This document shows positions 34,543 through 45,357 of a stretch of DNA of 64,000 nt, piece after piece. The notes beneath the pieces were generated by a model, which saw only the letters and a program-made list of their open reading frames with translations, was not told the DNA's origin and did not search any database. A program made the position numbers and the translations under genes. Each line of letters opens with the position of its first letter. The first letter of the stretch is position 1. This DNA is from Datisca glomerata (lineage: Eukaryota; Streptophyta; Magnoliopsida; Cucurbitales; Datiscaceae), in NCBI GenBank assembly GCA_003255025.1, contig QANY01005532.1:422213-486212 (forward strand), in the 5' to 3' direction.

Positions 34543-35350
34543 CCTTATCACGTACAGAGCTTCGTCTGGGTTTATGAACTTTAGGTAAGGGTAGGCTAAT
34601 GCTATTTTATATAGGGCTTTGTTCATGATTATGTAATTAGCAAACCCGAGGGGTTACTTCCATGCTTCCTTTTTGTCTGGAGAAAAATCTCGTCTCGCAG
34701 ATATCTGAATATCAGTGTCATTTGGAAGAGGCCTACCACTACTTTGTCTATTACCATTTCTTCATAGTTGTTTATACTCAGCTTGGTGAGGTACTTTACT
34801 AGCACCATTCTATTTATATATGAGTCGAATGATAAAGCTAATTTAGTCAAGACATTCATGTTCATGTTTTTGCTCCTATGGATTTGCTGGATCAAGTAAG
34901 AGTTGAGTTGTTCTAGAATTGATTTTACTCGGGCCAAGTATTCGGTCATGTTATCCCCTTTGGTATGATATTCTTCGGTTATTTGATTCACCACTAGCTG
35001 TGAATTGCTATAAATGTTTAGGGTTGTTTTGTTCATCGATTGGGCCAATTTCAAGTCGTCTAGAAGTGCCTCATAGTCTGCCTCAATGTTAGAAGTTTTG
35101 AAACTGAATCGCAAAGCATATTCAATTCAGGATTGGTCGAGGCATAGGGGCAGGAGGAGAGCTTCGTTACCTTTCTCGTTAGACGCCCCATCCACATACA
35201 AAGTCTAGATGTTATCATGTTCTATCATGATTCCCTCTTTGTTATTCAGGGTCATATCCAAAATGAAGTCTACTGTGGTCTGACCTTTTATGGTAGTTTT
35301 TGGGACCGAAATGGAGTCTGAATTCACTAAGTTTGGCTGCCCACTTAGCA
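34543..35350 (-). pseudogene. Gypsy RNase H domain
   Basis: The minus strand shows LYVDGASNEKGNEA (~35200), a stop, then the 35114-34629 frame: ALRFSFKTSNIEADYEALLD, NIYSNSQLVVNQITEEYHTK and IHRSKNMNMNVLTKLAL. The first catalytic Asp (VDG) is present. The conserved Glu of AEYEAL is Asp, and the Asp of YSDSQ is Asn, so two of the metal-binding acids are changed. The frame toward the CACTA-2 junction (YLKFINPDEALYVIRK) leads into integrase. RNase H removes RNA from the RNA/DNA hybrid in reverse transcription. Confidence 0.85.
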
Positions 35351-35798
35351 ATCAGCCCAAAAGTCTCAGTCTTTTGGAGCATCTACTTGAGAGGAGAGTT
35401 CGTTAGGTCTCGATTGGAATATGGTTAGAAGTAGGGTTGGAGCCTTCTTGCTGCCGTTACTAGAGCAAGGTCCATTTTCTCCAACTCTAGGTAGCATGTT
35501 TCTACCCCCAGCATGGCCTTTCTTATGTAGTAAATTAGTAGTTGAATGTGATAATCCCCTATCCGAACCAACACAACACTCACTCTAATTTTTCAGACAG
35601 TTAAGTACAAAGACAACACTTCTCTTAGTATAGGTTTTGACAATAGGGGGTGGACTCCATGTATTATTTCAGTGGAAGAAATCTTCCTGGCACTCATCTA
35701 TCCATTAGAAAGAACTGTTCTTTCTCAAGATCTAAAAAAAATGAGGCACTTGTCCATTACTCGAGAGATGAATTTGTTGAGCATGGCTGCCCCCCCCC

Positions 35799-35808
35799 NN
35801 NNNNNNNN
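35799..35808. other. Assembly gap (10 N) in a poly-C run
   Basis: Ten N are flanked by 9 C on the left and 16 C on the right. The true length and content of this stretch within the gypsy RT-RNase H region are unknown. Confidence 0.98.
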
Positions 35809-35859
35809 CCCCCCCCCCCCCCCCGCGAGGCACTGAACTTCTTTAATGTTTGAGGGAGG

Positions 35860-36620
35860 TTATATTTCGAGAAAAGCTCTTATTTTGTCAAGGTTGGCCT
35901 TGATTTCTCTTTGATTGACCATGAGCCTTAAGAACTTGCCCGAGCAAACCTCGAATTCACAGTTGGTAGGATTCAGCTTCATCTAATACCTTCTTAGGGT
36001 ATCAAAGGTTTCTACCATGTCTGCTACGTGGTCTGTGGACTTCCTGCTCTTTACAAACATGTCACACATATACACTTCCATGTTTCTTGAAATATTCTCC
36101 AAAAACATGTTGTTCACCAACCTCTCGTATGTGGCCCTGACATTATTCAGTCCAAAATGCATTGTCGTAAAGCAATAGGTTCCATTATTGGTGACGAAGG
36201 AGGTCTTTTCCTAGTCGGGTGGGTGCATCAAGATATGATGGAACCCTGAGTAGGCATCCATGAAGTTGAGCAGATCATTCCTAACCTATTGTCAACCAGT
36301 TGGTCTATTCATTGGGGGGAAGATATCCTTGGGGCAAGCCTCATTCAGGTCTACAAACTCGGTGCAGACTCTCCACTTCCCATTAGTTTTTTTACTAGGA
36401 CGACATCGGCCAGCCACTTTGAGTAATGAACGTCTCTGATGAATCCAACAACAGGAAATTTCTCTACTTTCTCAATGACGGCCTTATCCCTGGTCATAAT
36501 GACACTTCTCCTTTTTTTCTGATACATTTGAACTATGGTCCAACGTTCAAGTGATGGATGATGACTCTAGGGTCGATGCCCGACATATCCTTATGGGTCC
36601 ATGCAAATATATCTTTGTTT
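35860..36620 (-). pseudogene. Gypsy reverse transcriptase
   Basis: Minus strand from 36620: FAWTHKDMSGIDPRVIIHHL, then FPVVGFIRDVHYSKWLADVV, LVKKTNGKWRVCTEF and DLNEACPKDIFP, then a broken stretch and RNMEVYMCDMFVKSRKSTDH (36090-36030). The catalytic YVDD box reads YMCD (36061-36072), so one of the two metal-binding Asp is lost. The order and spacing fit Ty3/gypsy RT. The 3' part runs toward the poly-C gap. Confidence 0.83.
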
Positions 36621-36829
36621 TCTTAGAGGAACAATGTCAGCTCTTTCTTTTGCTCAGGATTTAGTAGTGATCTGTCGTGGACCACCTAGTCAGGGTGCTT
36701 GGGAGTAAGGGTGATCGATTCTAACGGCTCCACTAGTTCCCCTCGGGGCTGGTCTCCAGCTAGACTACTCATCATCACCACCAGCTCATTGTTTCCTTTT
36801 ACGGCGGTCGCGTAATACACTACCTAGTT

Positions 36830-37190
36830 GTTTGCCAATCCTCGCAAACCAGTCCCACACCCGCGAGAGTAGAGAACTTCATGACTTCGTTGTAATTAGA
36901 GAGCACATCTTTGAATTTATGTATGGCAGGTCGTCAGAGGATGGTGTTGAACACCTCGCTGCACTTTACAAACGTTAACTCGACCAATTTCATCCCAAAG
37001 TCATCGAGAGCTCTATAATCCCTTCTAGGATGACCTCATGTCCATCAAATCCTACTAGCAAGGTCAAACAAGGTCAGAGTGGCTTGAGGTCTAGTCCTAT
37101 TTGGAGGAAGGTTGAATGGCTCAAGATGTTTATCGAGTTCCCATCATCTATAATGGTCCTCTATACTTTGATGTTGGATACCAAAGGAAA
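36830..37190 (-). pseudogene. Gypsy aspartic protease
   Basis: The active-site region reads IDDGNSINILSHSTFLQIGL (about 37150-37090), corresponding to the D-[TSG]-G box; the catalytic Asp is kept. LLVGFDGHEVILEGIIELS follows, then after shifts KFKDVLSNYNEVMKFSTLAG at the end. Retroelement protease cleaves the gag-pol polyprotein. It lies between gag and RT as expected. Confidence 0.75.
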
Positions 37191-37547
37191 TAACTAGAGC
37201 ATCTATATGGGGCTGGTAGATCTAGTGTGCTTCTTCTTTGATGAACCCAATTACTGCCTCAGCCTTGAGGATCAGCAGATGAGGAATGACATTAAAGACG
37301 ACGGGGTGTCCCGCTTCTCGGGTCGAGGCTTTCCTCTCACAGTTAGAGTCATTGGACCCTCCAAAGATCATTATTATTTCCCTTACAGGGCTATAAGGCA
37401 AGACTTGCTGCTCGGATTGCTTCTCTACTCTCATTTCCTATCTCGGGGGAGGGGGGTTATTCTCCCCCCGATTCTTTCTCCTAGCTACAAACTCTTTGAG
37501 GTACTTTCTCTAGATGAGAGCCTCGATCTTCTCTCTAAGATCAAAAC
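37191..37547 (-). pseudogene. Gypsy gag C-terminal / linker segment
   Basis: From the solo LTR junction downward: FDLREKIEALI, KYLKEFVARRKNRGENNPPP and, in the 37434-37222 frame, IMIFGGSNDSNCERKA and AEAVIGFIKEEAH. This is the usual gag tail of Tat elements, rich in Pro/Arg, leading to protease. It continues the frame of the gag end at 39475 on the other side of the solo LTR. Confidence 0.75.
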
Positions 37548-39474
37548 TATTAGATTATATCCATAAAGTAGCGTGTAATAACTATTTATTTATATTTAGT
37601 TATTTCTCAGACATTAGTATTATTGAATTCTTATAAGTAAATTCAAAGTTTTATTTTAAATTAAAGCGTGTTTATAAATTACTCAAGTCTTGAAACTTTT
37701 ATCAATGAACGAAAAGTGAAGACAGAGGCGTCTCCAGACGAACCCTTCTGAAAAAGTTCAAAACGATATTTGTAGTCTTAGGATCGACTAGAAAATCGAA
37801 TCTGATTACGACTGTTAGGTTGAGCCAATGGATTTCAGTCTTGGGGCATGGGAGTGGAGACTCAAATGGTTAACCTAGACATATTATGAACATGTTGAAT
37901 AGATCGATAACAAATTAGTTTAGAGCAAAAAAACCGTTTACCAAGCTCTAAATCTAATTGTTACACCTTAAGGGTATTTTTATAATTTCCTTAATTCTTG
38001 AGGTGAATACGTAGCTTGAATTAGTTAGTTACAATCTTTGATATGTCAAATGAGCGAGTTCAAATTGGCGTGCAATACCTCAGTTGTTGGGATTCTAATT
38101 TAATTAAGTTGGAGTTACGTGATTCACATATATGAAAATTTGTGATTCGATTGTGGAAGAAACAATATCATCTTATGCTTTATTGATGAGTATGTGAATA
38201 AATTAATCTGGACAGGTATTCAATGAATTGAGTCATTGATCAAGACTTGTGAATTGTATTAGACAATTCACTAGTATGTCTTTCCTATTCACAATCAATA
38301 AAGGAGATAATAAATTAATAACAAGAGGGGTAAAATAGTAATTTTATATTTCACTCTTTTTACTGATATTCACGATGGGAATTATGATAAAATATTCTGT
38401 GGATCGGGATAATAAAAGAGTTTATTAACACTAACAGAAAACGTAGTGCGTATAAATCGAGAGTTGATTCAGCATCAAACATATACTAGAGTCGTACAAT
38501 GTCAGGATTAAATAGGTCATAAATTTGATGGAGATAAATTCACCAAATATTTGAATCTTTAGCTTTGCTCATGTGGGCCTATTCGGTCTGAGAAATAGCT
38601 CATGCGAACAGGAATAGAGAAACGAAGTAAATTGGATCAAAATGTGTTTAGAGCCAAGACATATTTCCTCCACCTCTATCTGATAGGTGATGTCACTTAA
38701 TTAGTTAAGTGCCATTATATGTATTGCAATTAATTAGTTTATTATTTCTAATTATTGGATAATTAGTAAATAAAAAATAAATTGATTGATTGATTGATAA
38801 TGATCAATGAATTTAACAATTGGATTGATAAATCTCGCTACAACTCAAACTGTAGGGAATATTAAAATTTTTGGCAATTATGAATATATGGGTGAATTTT
38901 TGGAAATTTAAGAATATATGGGTATATTTGTAAATATTGAAAATTAAATTTTATCAATATCTATAGCAATCTGATTGCAAATAGATTTATCAATACTTAT
39001 TAAAAATGAAAAAGGAGAATAACGTTTTCCCCTCCCTCCATGTTGCCGCCGAAAATTATATTGAAGGAGAAAATTTTTTATTTTTCTTTTTCAATCGTTT
39101 TAAGAGCCCACACTCAAATTCCTACACAAAATTCCCGTGAAATATATTTCTGAAATTAACGGGTGGTTGTTGGTGGATGAAATTCATAAATCATTTTTTG
39201 AGTTCAAGTGCGTGATTCAGATTTTGAAGCTTGAAGAACACGAAGAACGCTCAAACGAATTATGCCAGTTCAAAAATTCTCCGATACAAAGTATAAGTGA
39301 AAAAATTTATTTCTAACCTTATCTTCTCATTTAATGTTGTATATGCATAATCACACATTATTTGGTTTTAAGTTATTTAATTTGATTAAATAAGTTAATT
39401 AGAAAAAAATTTGATATTCCGCCCACGAACTGATCGTGGTTCAAACTTATTTTTAATTAATTTTAAAATCAACC
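37548..39474 (+). repeat. Solo LTR of the copia B family, inserted in gypsy gag
   Basis: The plus strand aligns with the reverse complement of the copia B LTRs: near the start TAAAGTAGCGTGTAATAACT, then AAGTGTGTTTATAAATTAC-type sequence, AACATGTTGAATAGATCGAT, TTTAGAGCAAAAAAACCGTT and an end near AAAATCAACCA. Length is about 1.93 kb. No internal region is present, so it is a solo LTR left by recombination. It splits gypsy gag between GHTTKG and FDLREKIEAL. No clear target duplication remains. Confidence 0.85.
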
Positions 39475-40858
39475 ATTCCCTTCGTGGTATGCCCTGAGTC
39501 GCGATGGCACCTACAATACTTGGTGGAGTCCTTCTCGTCAGGGTTCCTTATTACTCGAGGATGTGTGAGCATGCTCCGATCTTTAGTCACATTATAGATC
39601 TCTTCTCTCTTGGTCGTGAGGGAGGTGTATGTAGTGAACTGGCTACTCAGGTATGTGTTCCTCCCTTCTAACCTGTTTGGGAAGGTAGGACAAGCATCGA
39701 ATGTGGCGGGGATTAACTATATAGGTCTAGGAGGTCGCCCTCTTTTATTTCCCAAACCTTCTTACCTTTCTGGAGGATTTGACTACTGGACCTCTCCAAC
39801 TCCTTCTCAGCATGGATCACCACGCTGTTATATATTTGTGTTATGGTTTGATGCTCCATAAGAAAAATGGGGTCGTACTTAGCCACAAACTACCTCATTC
39901 TCTGATGAGTGATCCTGGTTCGTAGTGCGGCCATAAAGCATGTCCTCGCTTGCACTATCAACTTGCAGGATTTCCAAGTTGAAGCGGTTCATGTAGTCCC
40001 TCAACATTTTCCAGGCCTTTGTCTCACGCTCATCAAATGGGACGTTGGTCTCCTCTGATCTCTTCCCACCAAACATTACCTAGAAAATATCTCTGAGAGC
40101 TCAACGAAGGAGTAGATAGAGTTTGACTTCAACTTCTCGATCCATCTCTAATTGGATCCACTGAGCGTCAGGTATAACAGTTCACACATCACGGTTGTAG
40201 GATGTGTTGAAGGTCCATCCACATCTTGAAAGTTTCAAGGTGTTCGTACGGGTCCTTGTTAAATCATAGGGAATGATAGGAGGGTGTCTTAAACTTGGGC
40301 AGCAATTCAGCCCATTATATTTCCATGAAAACGGGGGATTCAGTCTACCTAACCAACACTAGCATAGAGATTTCAGAGGTTTGTCTCCACTGCCTTTTTA
40401 ATTCTTCGATATGCTCTTGCAGCTTTTGTATTTGGGATCGGGGTTCAGTAGTCTCCCTCATGCTACTATTTATCTCCAAAGTCATGGTGACTTTGGTTGA
40501 AATGTCCTCCCTTGCTTTGGTTCGTTCTTCCACATCCAGGGCTTCTTTATATTTTCTCTAGGGTTCTTCCTCTCTAATTTTCCGTGTATGGGAGGAACCA
40601 GTAGGGGGTTTTCTGTTATAGTGGCATAATGTCTACATGTGGTATGGAAGGTGTTTTGATTAGGAGGCGGCTACGATTTAGGTAAGGGCCTCCTTGTCTT
40701 TCCTCATTCTCCTAACCATTTCATAGAGTGAAGAAACAAAATCTTTCTTTTTCCTTGGTGATGGTAACAATGTGTGGTAAAATCTCTTCGTGGAAGGAGG
40801 GTTAGTCATCTACTTCGTTAGGAATCTCATTAGATTGAGATGATGATGGTGAACTCAT
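39475..40858 (-). pseudogene. Gypsy gag, N-terminal and core part
   Basis: ATG at 40858 gives MSSPSSSQSNEIPNE. A Gln/Glu-rich probable coiled coil follows (40533-40345; EPRSQIQKLQEHIEELKRQW). The gag core lies in 40076-39879 (WKMLRDYMNRFNLEILQVDS, EDMLYGRTTNQDH). The Cys/His stretch YCRCHRDSGHTTKG sits directly before the solo LTR. Many stops interrupt it. Gag assembles the element's particle. Confidence 0.8.
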
Positions 40859-40930
40859 TTTTTCTTCATCGTATGACCAGAAATGATACAAGCTTAGAAA
40901 GTTTTAGGAGGAAAAGGTTTAGTGTCATCC

Positions 40931-40949
40931 CCACAGACGGCGCCAACTA
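40931..40949 (-). other. Primer binding site of the gypsy element
   Basis: The minus strand reads TGGCGCCGTCTGTGGGGA two bases after the 5' LTR end, the PBS seen in many plant gypsy elements. Confidence 0.88.
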
Positions 40950-40950
40950 A

Positions 40951-41657
40951 TGATGCCGAAATCTCATAGTAGACGTGCCCCGCGGTGATGGGTTCTAAAC
41001 CTAGCCAGCATAGATAAAAGAACTCAAATAACGAGGATGAATAGGGGTAGTTGCCTCGCCTAAGGGCCTCCGATGCCTAAGTCAGAAATGTAGGAGAATT
41101 TTTACAGGGGTTTTTGAAGTTCTAAGTGAGCTTACCTTCTCCTTGGATTAGAAAGGGTATTTATCCCGAGGTCTTGTCCTGGTGTGGCGTGTTGAAGAAG
41201 CTTATGTGATGCAACATTTACTCCTATGAGCATGTAGGGGGTGGCATTTAATGCCCTTCTCCCCTAAGCTGAAGTAAAGGAGGCGACATTTACTACTAAT
41301 GTCCCATGAGCTAATGTAAATGAGGTATAAGTTTACAAGAGAGAGATTGCTCTGACATGGAGAGTGGCGATTGGAAATGTTGAGCCTTAGGTCCAATCTC
41401 GCATGGACACATAGAAACTTGCTTTTAGCTAGTAATGATTAGGGTGATGTGAGGCTGCGATTCTCGAGCTGCTTAGTCAGGCTTGATCTATCATCACCGA
41501 CCTCCAGCTCTAGTTGGGGAGGTAGTTCTTTATGCTTATTATGGAAGGAGCTCTGCCAAACCTGAGCAATGGAGATCTCTAATAGGATCCCTTGGGGTCT
41601 GGCTCCTAGGAGAAGGACGTGTGTCAATGTCTCATTGAATGAAAAATTCCCATAACA
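40951..41657 (-). repeat. 5' LTR of the gypsy element
   Basis: 707 bp; starts TGTTATGGG at 41657 and ends GGCATCA at 40951 in element orientation, followed by the PBS. It aligns with 13785-14462 and with the partial copy at 11253-11838. Confidence 0.88.
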
Positions 41658-41689
41658 CGTCCAATAGAACATGTACCAAATAAATAGTT

Positions 41690-43584
41690 TGTCGACTAAA
41701 TACAGATAATTGTATTTCACCATTAAGAACTCTTCAACTATGGAGAGAAAAATAATGGGATCTATGAATTGTACTACTTTTATCAATTTCATTTTAAGAT
41801 CTTCTAATTCTTTGGTACTTTTCCTCTTTTTTCCATTTTCCTATTTTTCAATATCCAAAATTGTCAAGGTGATCCTCTTTCCCCCTATTTATTTAGTTTA
41901 TGTGCTGAAGTTTTATCTGCTCTTTTATTATGTGCCGAGCATATGTGGGATTCGATTGGTTTTTGAGCTTATATGGGGGACCATTTATTTCCCATTTGTT
42001 CTTTGCTGATGACTCTCTCTTTTTTTACAAAGCTAATAAGAAGGAATTTCTGGAGATTACTAATATTTTCTCTACGCGTTGTGAGGCCTCGGGTCATAAA
42101 ATTAACTTGGAAAAGACTACTCTATATTTTAGCTCCAACACTCCCCTAAAGTGTATTCGGGTCTAGCAAAACTCATTTGCATTAAAAAGAGCAATAATCC
42201 TGGCCGTTATTTGGGTATTATATCTGATTTTAGCTTGTCTAAAAAAGAAAGTTTCAAGGATATTCTCGACAAAATCATTAGAGTGGTCAGAGCATTTCCA
42301 CTCTTCGGCTGCCAATGAGATTTTAATTAAATTGATAGCTTTCACTATTCCTAATTATGCAATGTCATGCTTCAAGCTTCCCATCTCTATTTTCCAAATC
42401 ATTTGTAGTCATATTTCAGCTTTCTGGTGGAGCAATTGTCCAAGGGAAGATCGAGTTCATTGGTGCTCTTGGGAGAAATTGGCTAGACCTAAATTTTTAG
42501 TAGCCTGGGATTTAGAGAGTTAGCTCTTTTCAATTTGGTCATGCTAGCTAAACAAGGATGAAGATAATTAATTAGGCAAGCTCCTTTGCTTGTTAAAGGT
42601 AAATATTATAAAAATAGTAACTTTTTGACTGCCAAATTAGGTTACAAATCCTCTTAGGGCTGGATAAGCTTGCTTGAGGGTAGAAAACTCCTGAATTATG
42701 GTTTTTATTGAAATATTACCGATGGTAATTCGGTTCATATTTAGGAGGATCCTTGGCTCCCACGTCCTTACTCTTTTAAAGCCATCTCTCTAAAAAAAGG
42801 ATGAATGTTTTCTAGTAAAGGACCTCCTTCTATTTGAAGGGAGGGGCTGGAATATTTAAAAAAAATTGTAAACTTTATTGAAGAGGATAAAACATTATTC
42901 TTAATATTCCCTATAGTAGATATGGAAAGGAAGATAATCTTCTTTGGGTTTTTGTCCAGGACGGGGCTTTACACGGTGAAATCAGGCTATATATTTAGCC
43001 TGGGATTTAAAACGAAATGGCCTTCTGGGAAATTCTTCAACAGGTATGTTCAGTTCCTCTCCAAATATGATTTTTGCATGGAAGTTCTTGTGGAAGCTTA
43101 AAATTTGACCAAAATTGCATGAGTTTGTTTGGAAAATTTTAAATAATTACATAGCAGTCAATGGTAATTTAGTGAAGATGGGTATTGATGTCTCTCCTTC
43201 TTGTCCTTCTTCCAAAAAGAGGTTCAGATCACTGTACACCTCTTCCTTCAATGCTCGGTTTCTCAAGACATTTGGTTCGGGTCCCCTCTCTATCTTAAAA
43301 CAATGGAGATTCGTGGTGATGACTTAATTGACTTCTTGCTATGAATTATTCAAAATATTCCTCCCTCAAATCTGGAATTCTGCATGCATTGGTTGATTTT
43401 TGGATTTTGGAGAATCTGGAAAGCAAGGAACAGAAGGTCTTAATGGATTTGGTCCCTTTCCTCCAAAAATTCAGTTCCATATAGCCGAAGACATCAAGGA
43501 GATGAAGTTGCACAGTTCTTCTTCGAATTTGCAAGGCTCTTACTCAGTTGTGTTGGACTCTTATTTAACTATCCGCCAAGTTAC
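41690..43584 (+). pseudogene. L1-type LINE, RT and zf-RVT part (first half)
   Basis: Plus-strand LINE reverse transcriptase in broken frames: QGDPLSPYLFSLCAEVLSAL (~41865-41925), SHLFFADDSLFFYKANKKEF (41990-42050, catalytic FADD box) and ASGHKINLEKTTLYFS. Next come IPNYAMSCFKLPISIF and AFWWSNCPREDRVHWCSWEK (42332-42523), then the zf-RVT region (HEFVWKILNNYIAVNGNLVK, 43115-43180). It lacks its 5' half (endonuclease and early RT), ending close to the gypsy LTR at 41657. It is interrupted at 43584 by copia C. Confidence 0.82.
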
Positions 43585-43799
43585 TATAGAAATAGGTGAT
43601 CGAGAGAAGGGAAGAAAGAAGACAAGAGAGAAGAAGACAATCTGAATAATACTTTTCATTAAGCTCTAAACAATACAGAAAAATCAACCCAGAGAAAGTG
43701 TTAATATAGGTCTATAAACTAGTCATTAGAGAGAAACGAAAAGATAGAAATACCTTTAAAACTTAACTAACTTTAACTAACTAACCACTTACTCTAATA
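43585..43799 (-). repeat. 3' LTR of copia C
   Basis: 215 bp matching 47881-48095. In element orientation it begins TATTAGAG after the purine tract GGGGGGTGGGG (complement at 43800-43811). Confidence 0.9.
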
Positions 43800-43812
43800 C
43801 CCCACCCCCCAA
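43800..43812 (-). other. Polypurine tract of copia C
   Basis: The minus strand reads TTGGGGGGTGGGG directly before the LTR start TATTAGAG. Confidence 0.82.
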
Positions 43813-45350
43813 ACTCAGCACGGGAGAAGTGATGAGTTTGTCTCTCAAGAAGAAAAATTGAGGGGACGAAAGTGGTTTACTGAAAAGGTCAGCAAGCTGA
43901 AAATTAGAGGGTATGTGTTTGACAATGAGATCCTTCTTAACAACTCTTTCTCGGACAAAATGGTAGTCTATTTCAATGTGTTTTTTGCATGCGTGAAGAA
44001 CATGATTTGAGGCAATGGAGATAGCCGAGAAGTTTTCATATAACAGGGTAGGAGTTGTGGCTTGGTAAACATGAAGATCACGTAGAACTTATCTCAACAA
44101 GCTTAATTCGGCTGTCGTGTTCGCCACAGCCTTGTATTCAGCTTCAATTGAAGTTCTTGCCATCGTGCTCTGTTTCTTGACACTCCAAGAAACTGCATTT
44201 GAACCAAAAAAAGATTATTTAACTAGCGGTGGACCTCCTATCCATTGGATCTTTTTCCCAATCTGAATCACTAAAGGCCTACAATTTGAGAGGACCTAGT
44301 TTAAACATAATGCCATGACTAAGCCACTAATATATCTTAAAATCCTCTTAACTGGGAAAAAATGAGCAGTAGTGGGGCTGTGCATAAATTGACATACTCT
44401 ATTGACAACAAAACTAATATCGGGCCGTGTAAAGGTAGGGTATTGTAAGGATCCTACAATGCTTCTATATAGAGTAATGTCAGAGAGAGGAGATCTCATG
44501 TGAGAATGAAGAAGAGATTTAGAAGCGCAAGGTGTTTGACAAGGTTTAACATGAATCATTCCAGCCTTTAGAAGCAAGTCTGTTGCATATTTTTGTTGAT
44601 TCACAAATATTCCAGCATTAGTTCTAGATATTTCTAAGCCAAGAAAATATTTAAACTTACCAAGATCATTCAATTCAAAAGATTTATGTAAATTCTTGAC
44701 AATATGATCAATGTGGGAGGTGTTATTCCTACTAATTATGATATCATCCACATGTATTAAAATATAAGTCAAAGAAGATCCAGAAACATGCACAAACAAA
44801 GAGCTATTACCCAGCGAGCCAACAAAACCAATAGACAAAAGATGGGAGGTAAATTTTTCAAACCAAGCCCTAGGAGCTTGTTTTAAACCATACAAGGATT
44901 TATTCAATTTGCATACATAGTTTGGGTAGTTTTTATCTATAAATCTTGTGGTTAGGACATATAAACTTCCTCAGTTATGTTGCCATGTAAAAAAGCATTC
45001 TTAACATATAATTGTCTAAGATGTCATCCTAGAGTGGCAGCTAAGGAAAGCATAAGAAAAATGGTTGGCCTCTTGATAACCGAACTAAAGGTTTCTCCAT
45101 AATCAAACCCTTCTCTTTGGTGAAAACCTTTAGCCACTAATCGGGCCTTGTGTCTAGCTATAGTCCCATTTGGGGTTTTTTAAGCTTATATACCCACTTG
45201 CATCCAACAAGGTTTTTAGAAGGTGGTAAAGGAACCAAGTCCTAAGTGTTCTGAGAAATAAGAGCTCTATATTTATCATTCATAGCCTTATTCCAAGCTG
45301 GACACTTGGAGGCGGTAGTAAAGTTTGTAGGTTCAATGGCAGACACAGGT
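43813..45350 (-). pseudogene. Copia C reverse transcriptase and RNase H
   Basis: From 45190 down: VYKLKN-like start, EGFDYGETFSSV and LYVKNAFLHG in broken frames. The clean frame 44907-44296 follows: LNKSLYGLKQAPRAWFEKF-like start, LTYILIHVDDIIISRN (catalytic VDD present), ELNDLGKFKYFLGLEISRTN and YRSIVGSLQYPTFTRPDISF. After that, shifted RNase H pieces (FSDSDWEKDP near 44250) run to about 43850. Order is typical of copia pol. Confidence 0.87.
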
Positions 45351-45357
45351 TTAGAAT

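Larger units (their letters stand above)
13785..41657 (-). mobile_element. Tat-lineage Ty3/gypsy retrotransposon with three nested inserts
   Basis: Matching LTRs lie at 13785-14462 (3') and 40951-41657 (5'), both ending TGTTATGGG in element orientation. Between them on the minus strand are the primer binding site, gag, protease, RT, RNase H, integrase, a tandem-repeat-rich 3' region, an opposite-strand extra ORF and a polypurine tract. Leaving out copia B (19547-28844), CACTA-2 (29723-34539) and the solo LTR (37548-39474), the element is about 11.8 kb. Extra antisense ORFs and tandem repeats in the 3' region are known traits of Tat elements (Ogre/Retand/Grande relatives). No 5-bp target duplication is visible (TATGT at the left, CGTCC at the right). 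The LTRs are clearly diverged, so it is old. Confidence 0.85.

Noticed and set aside
37207..37566. 119-residue plus-strand ORF
   Set aside because: It is the reverse of the gypsy gag tail, which has clear family motifs on the minus strand.
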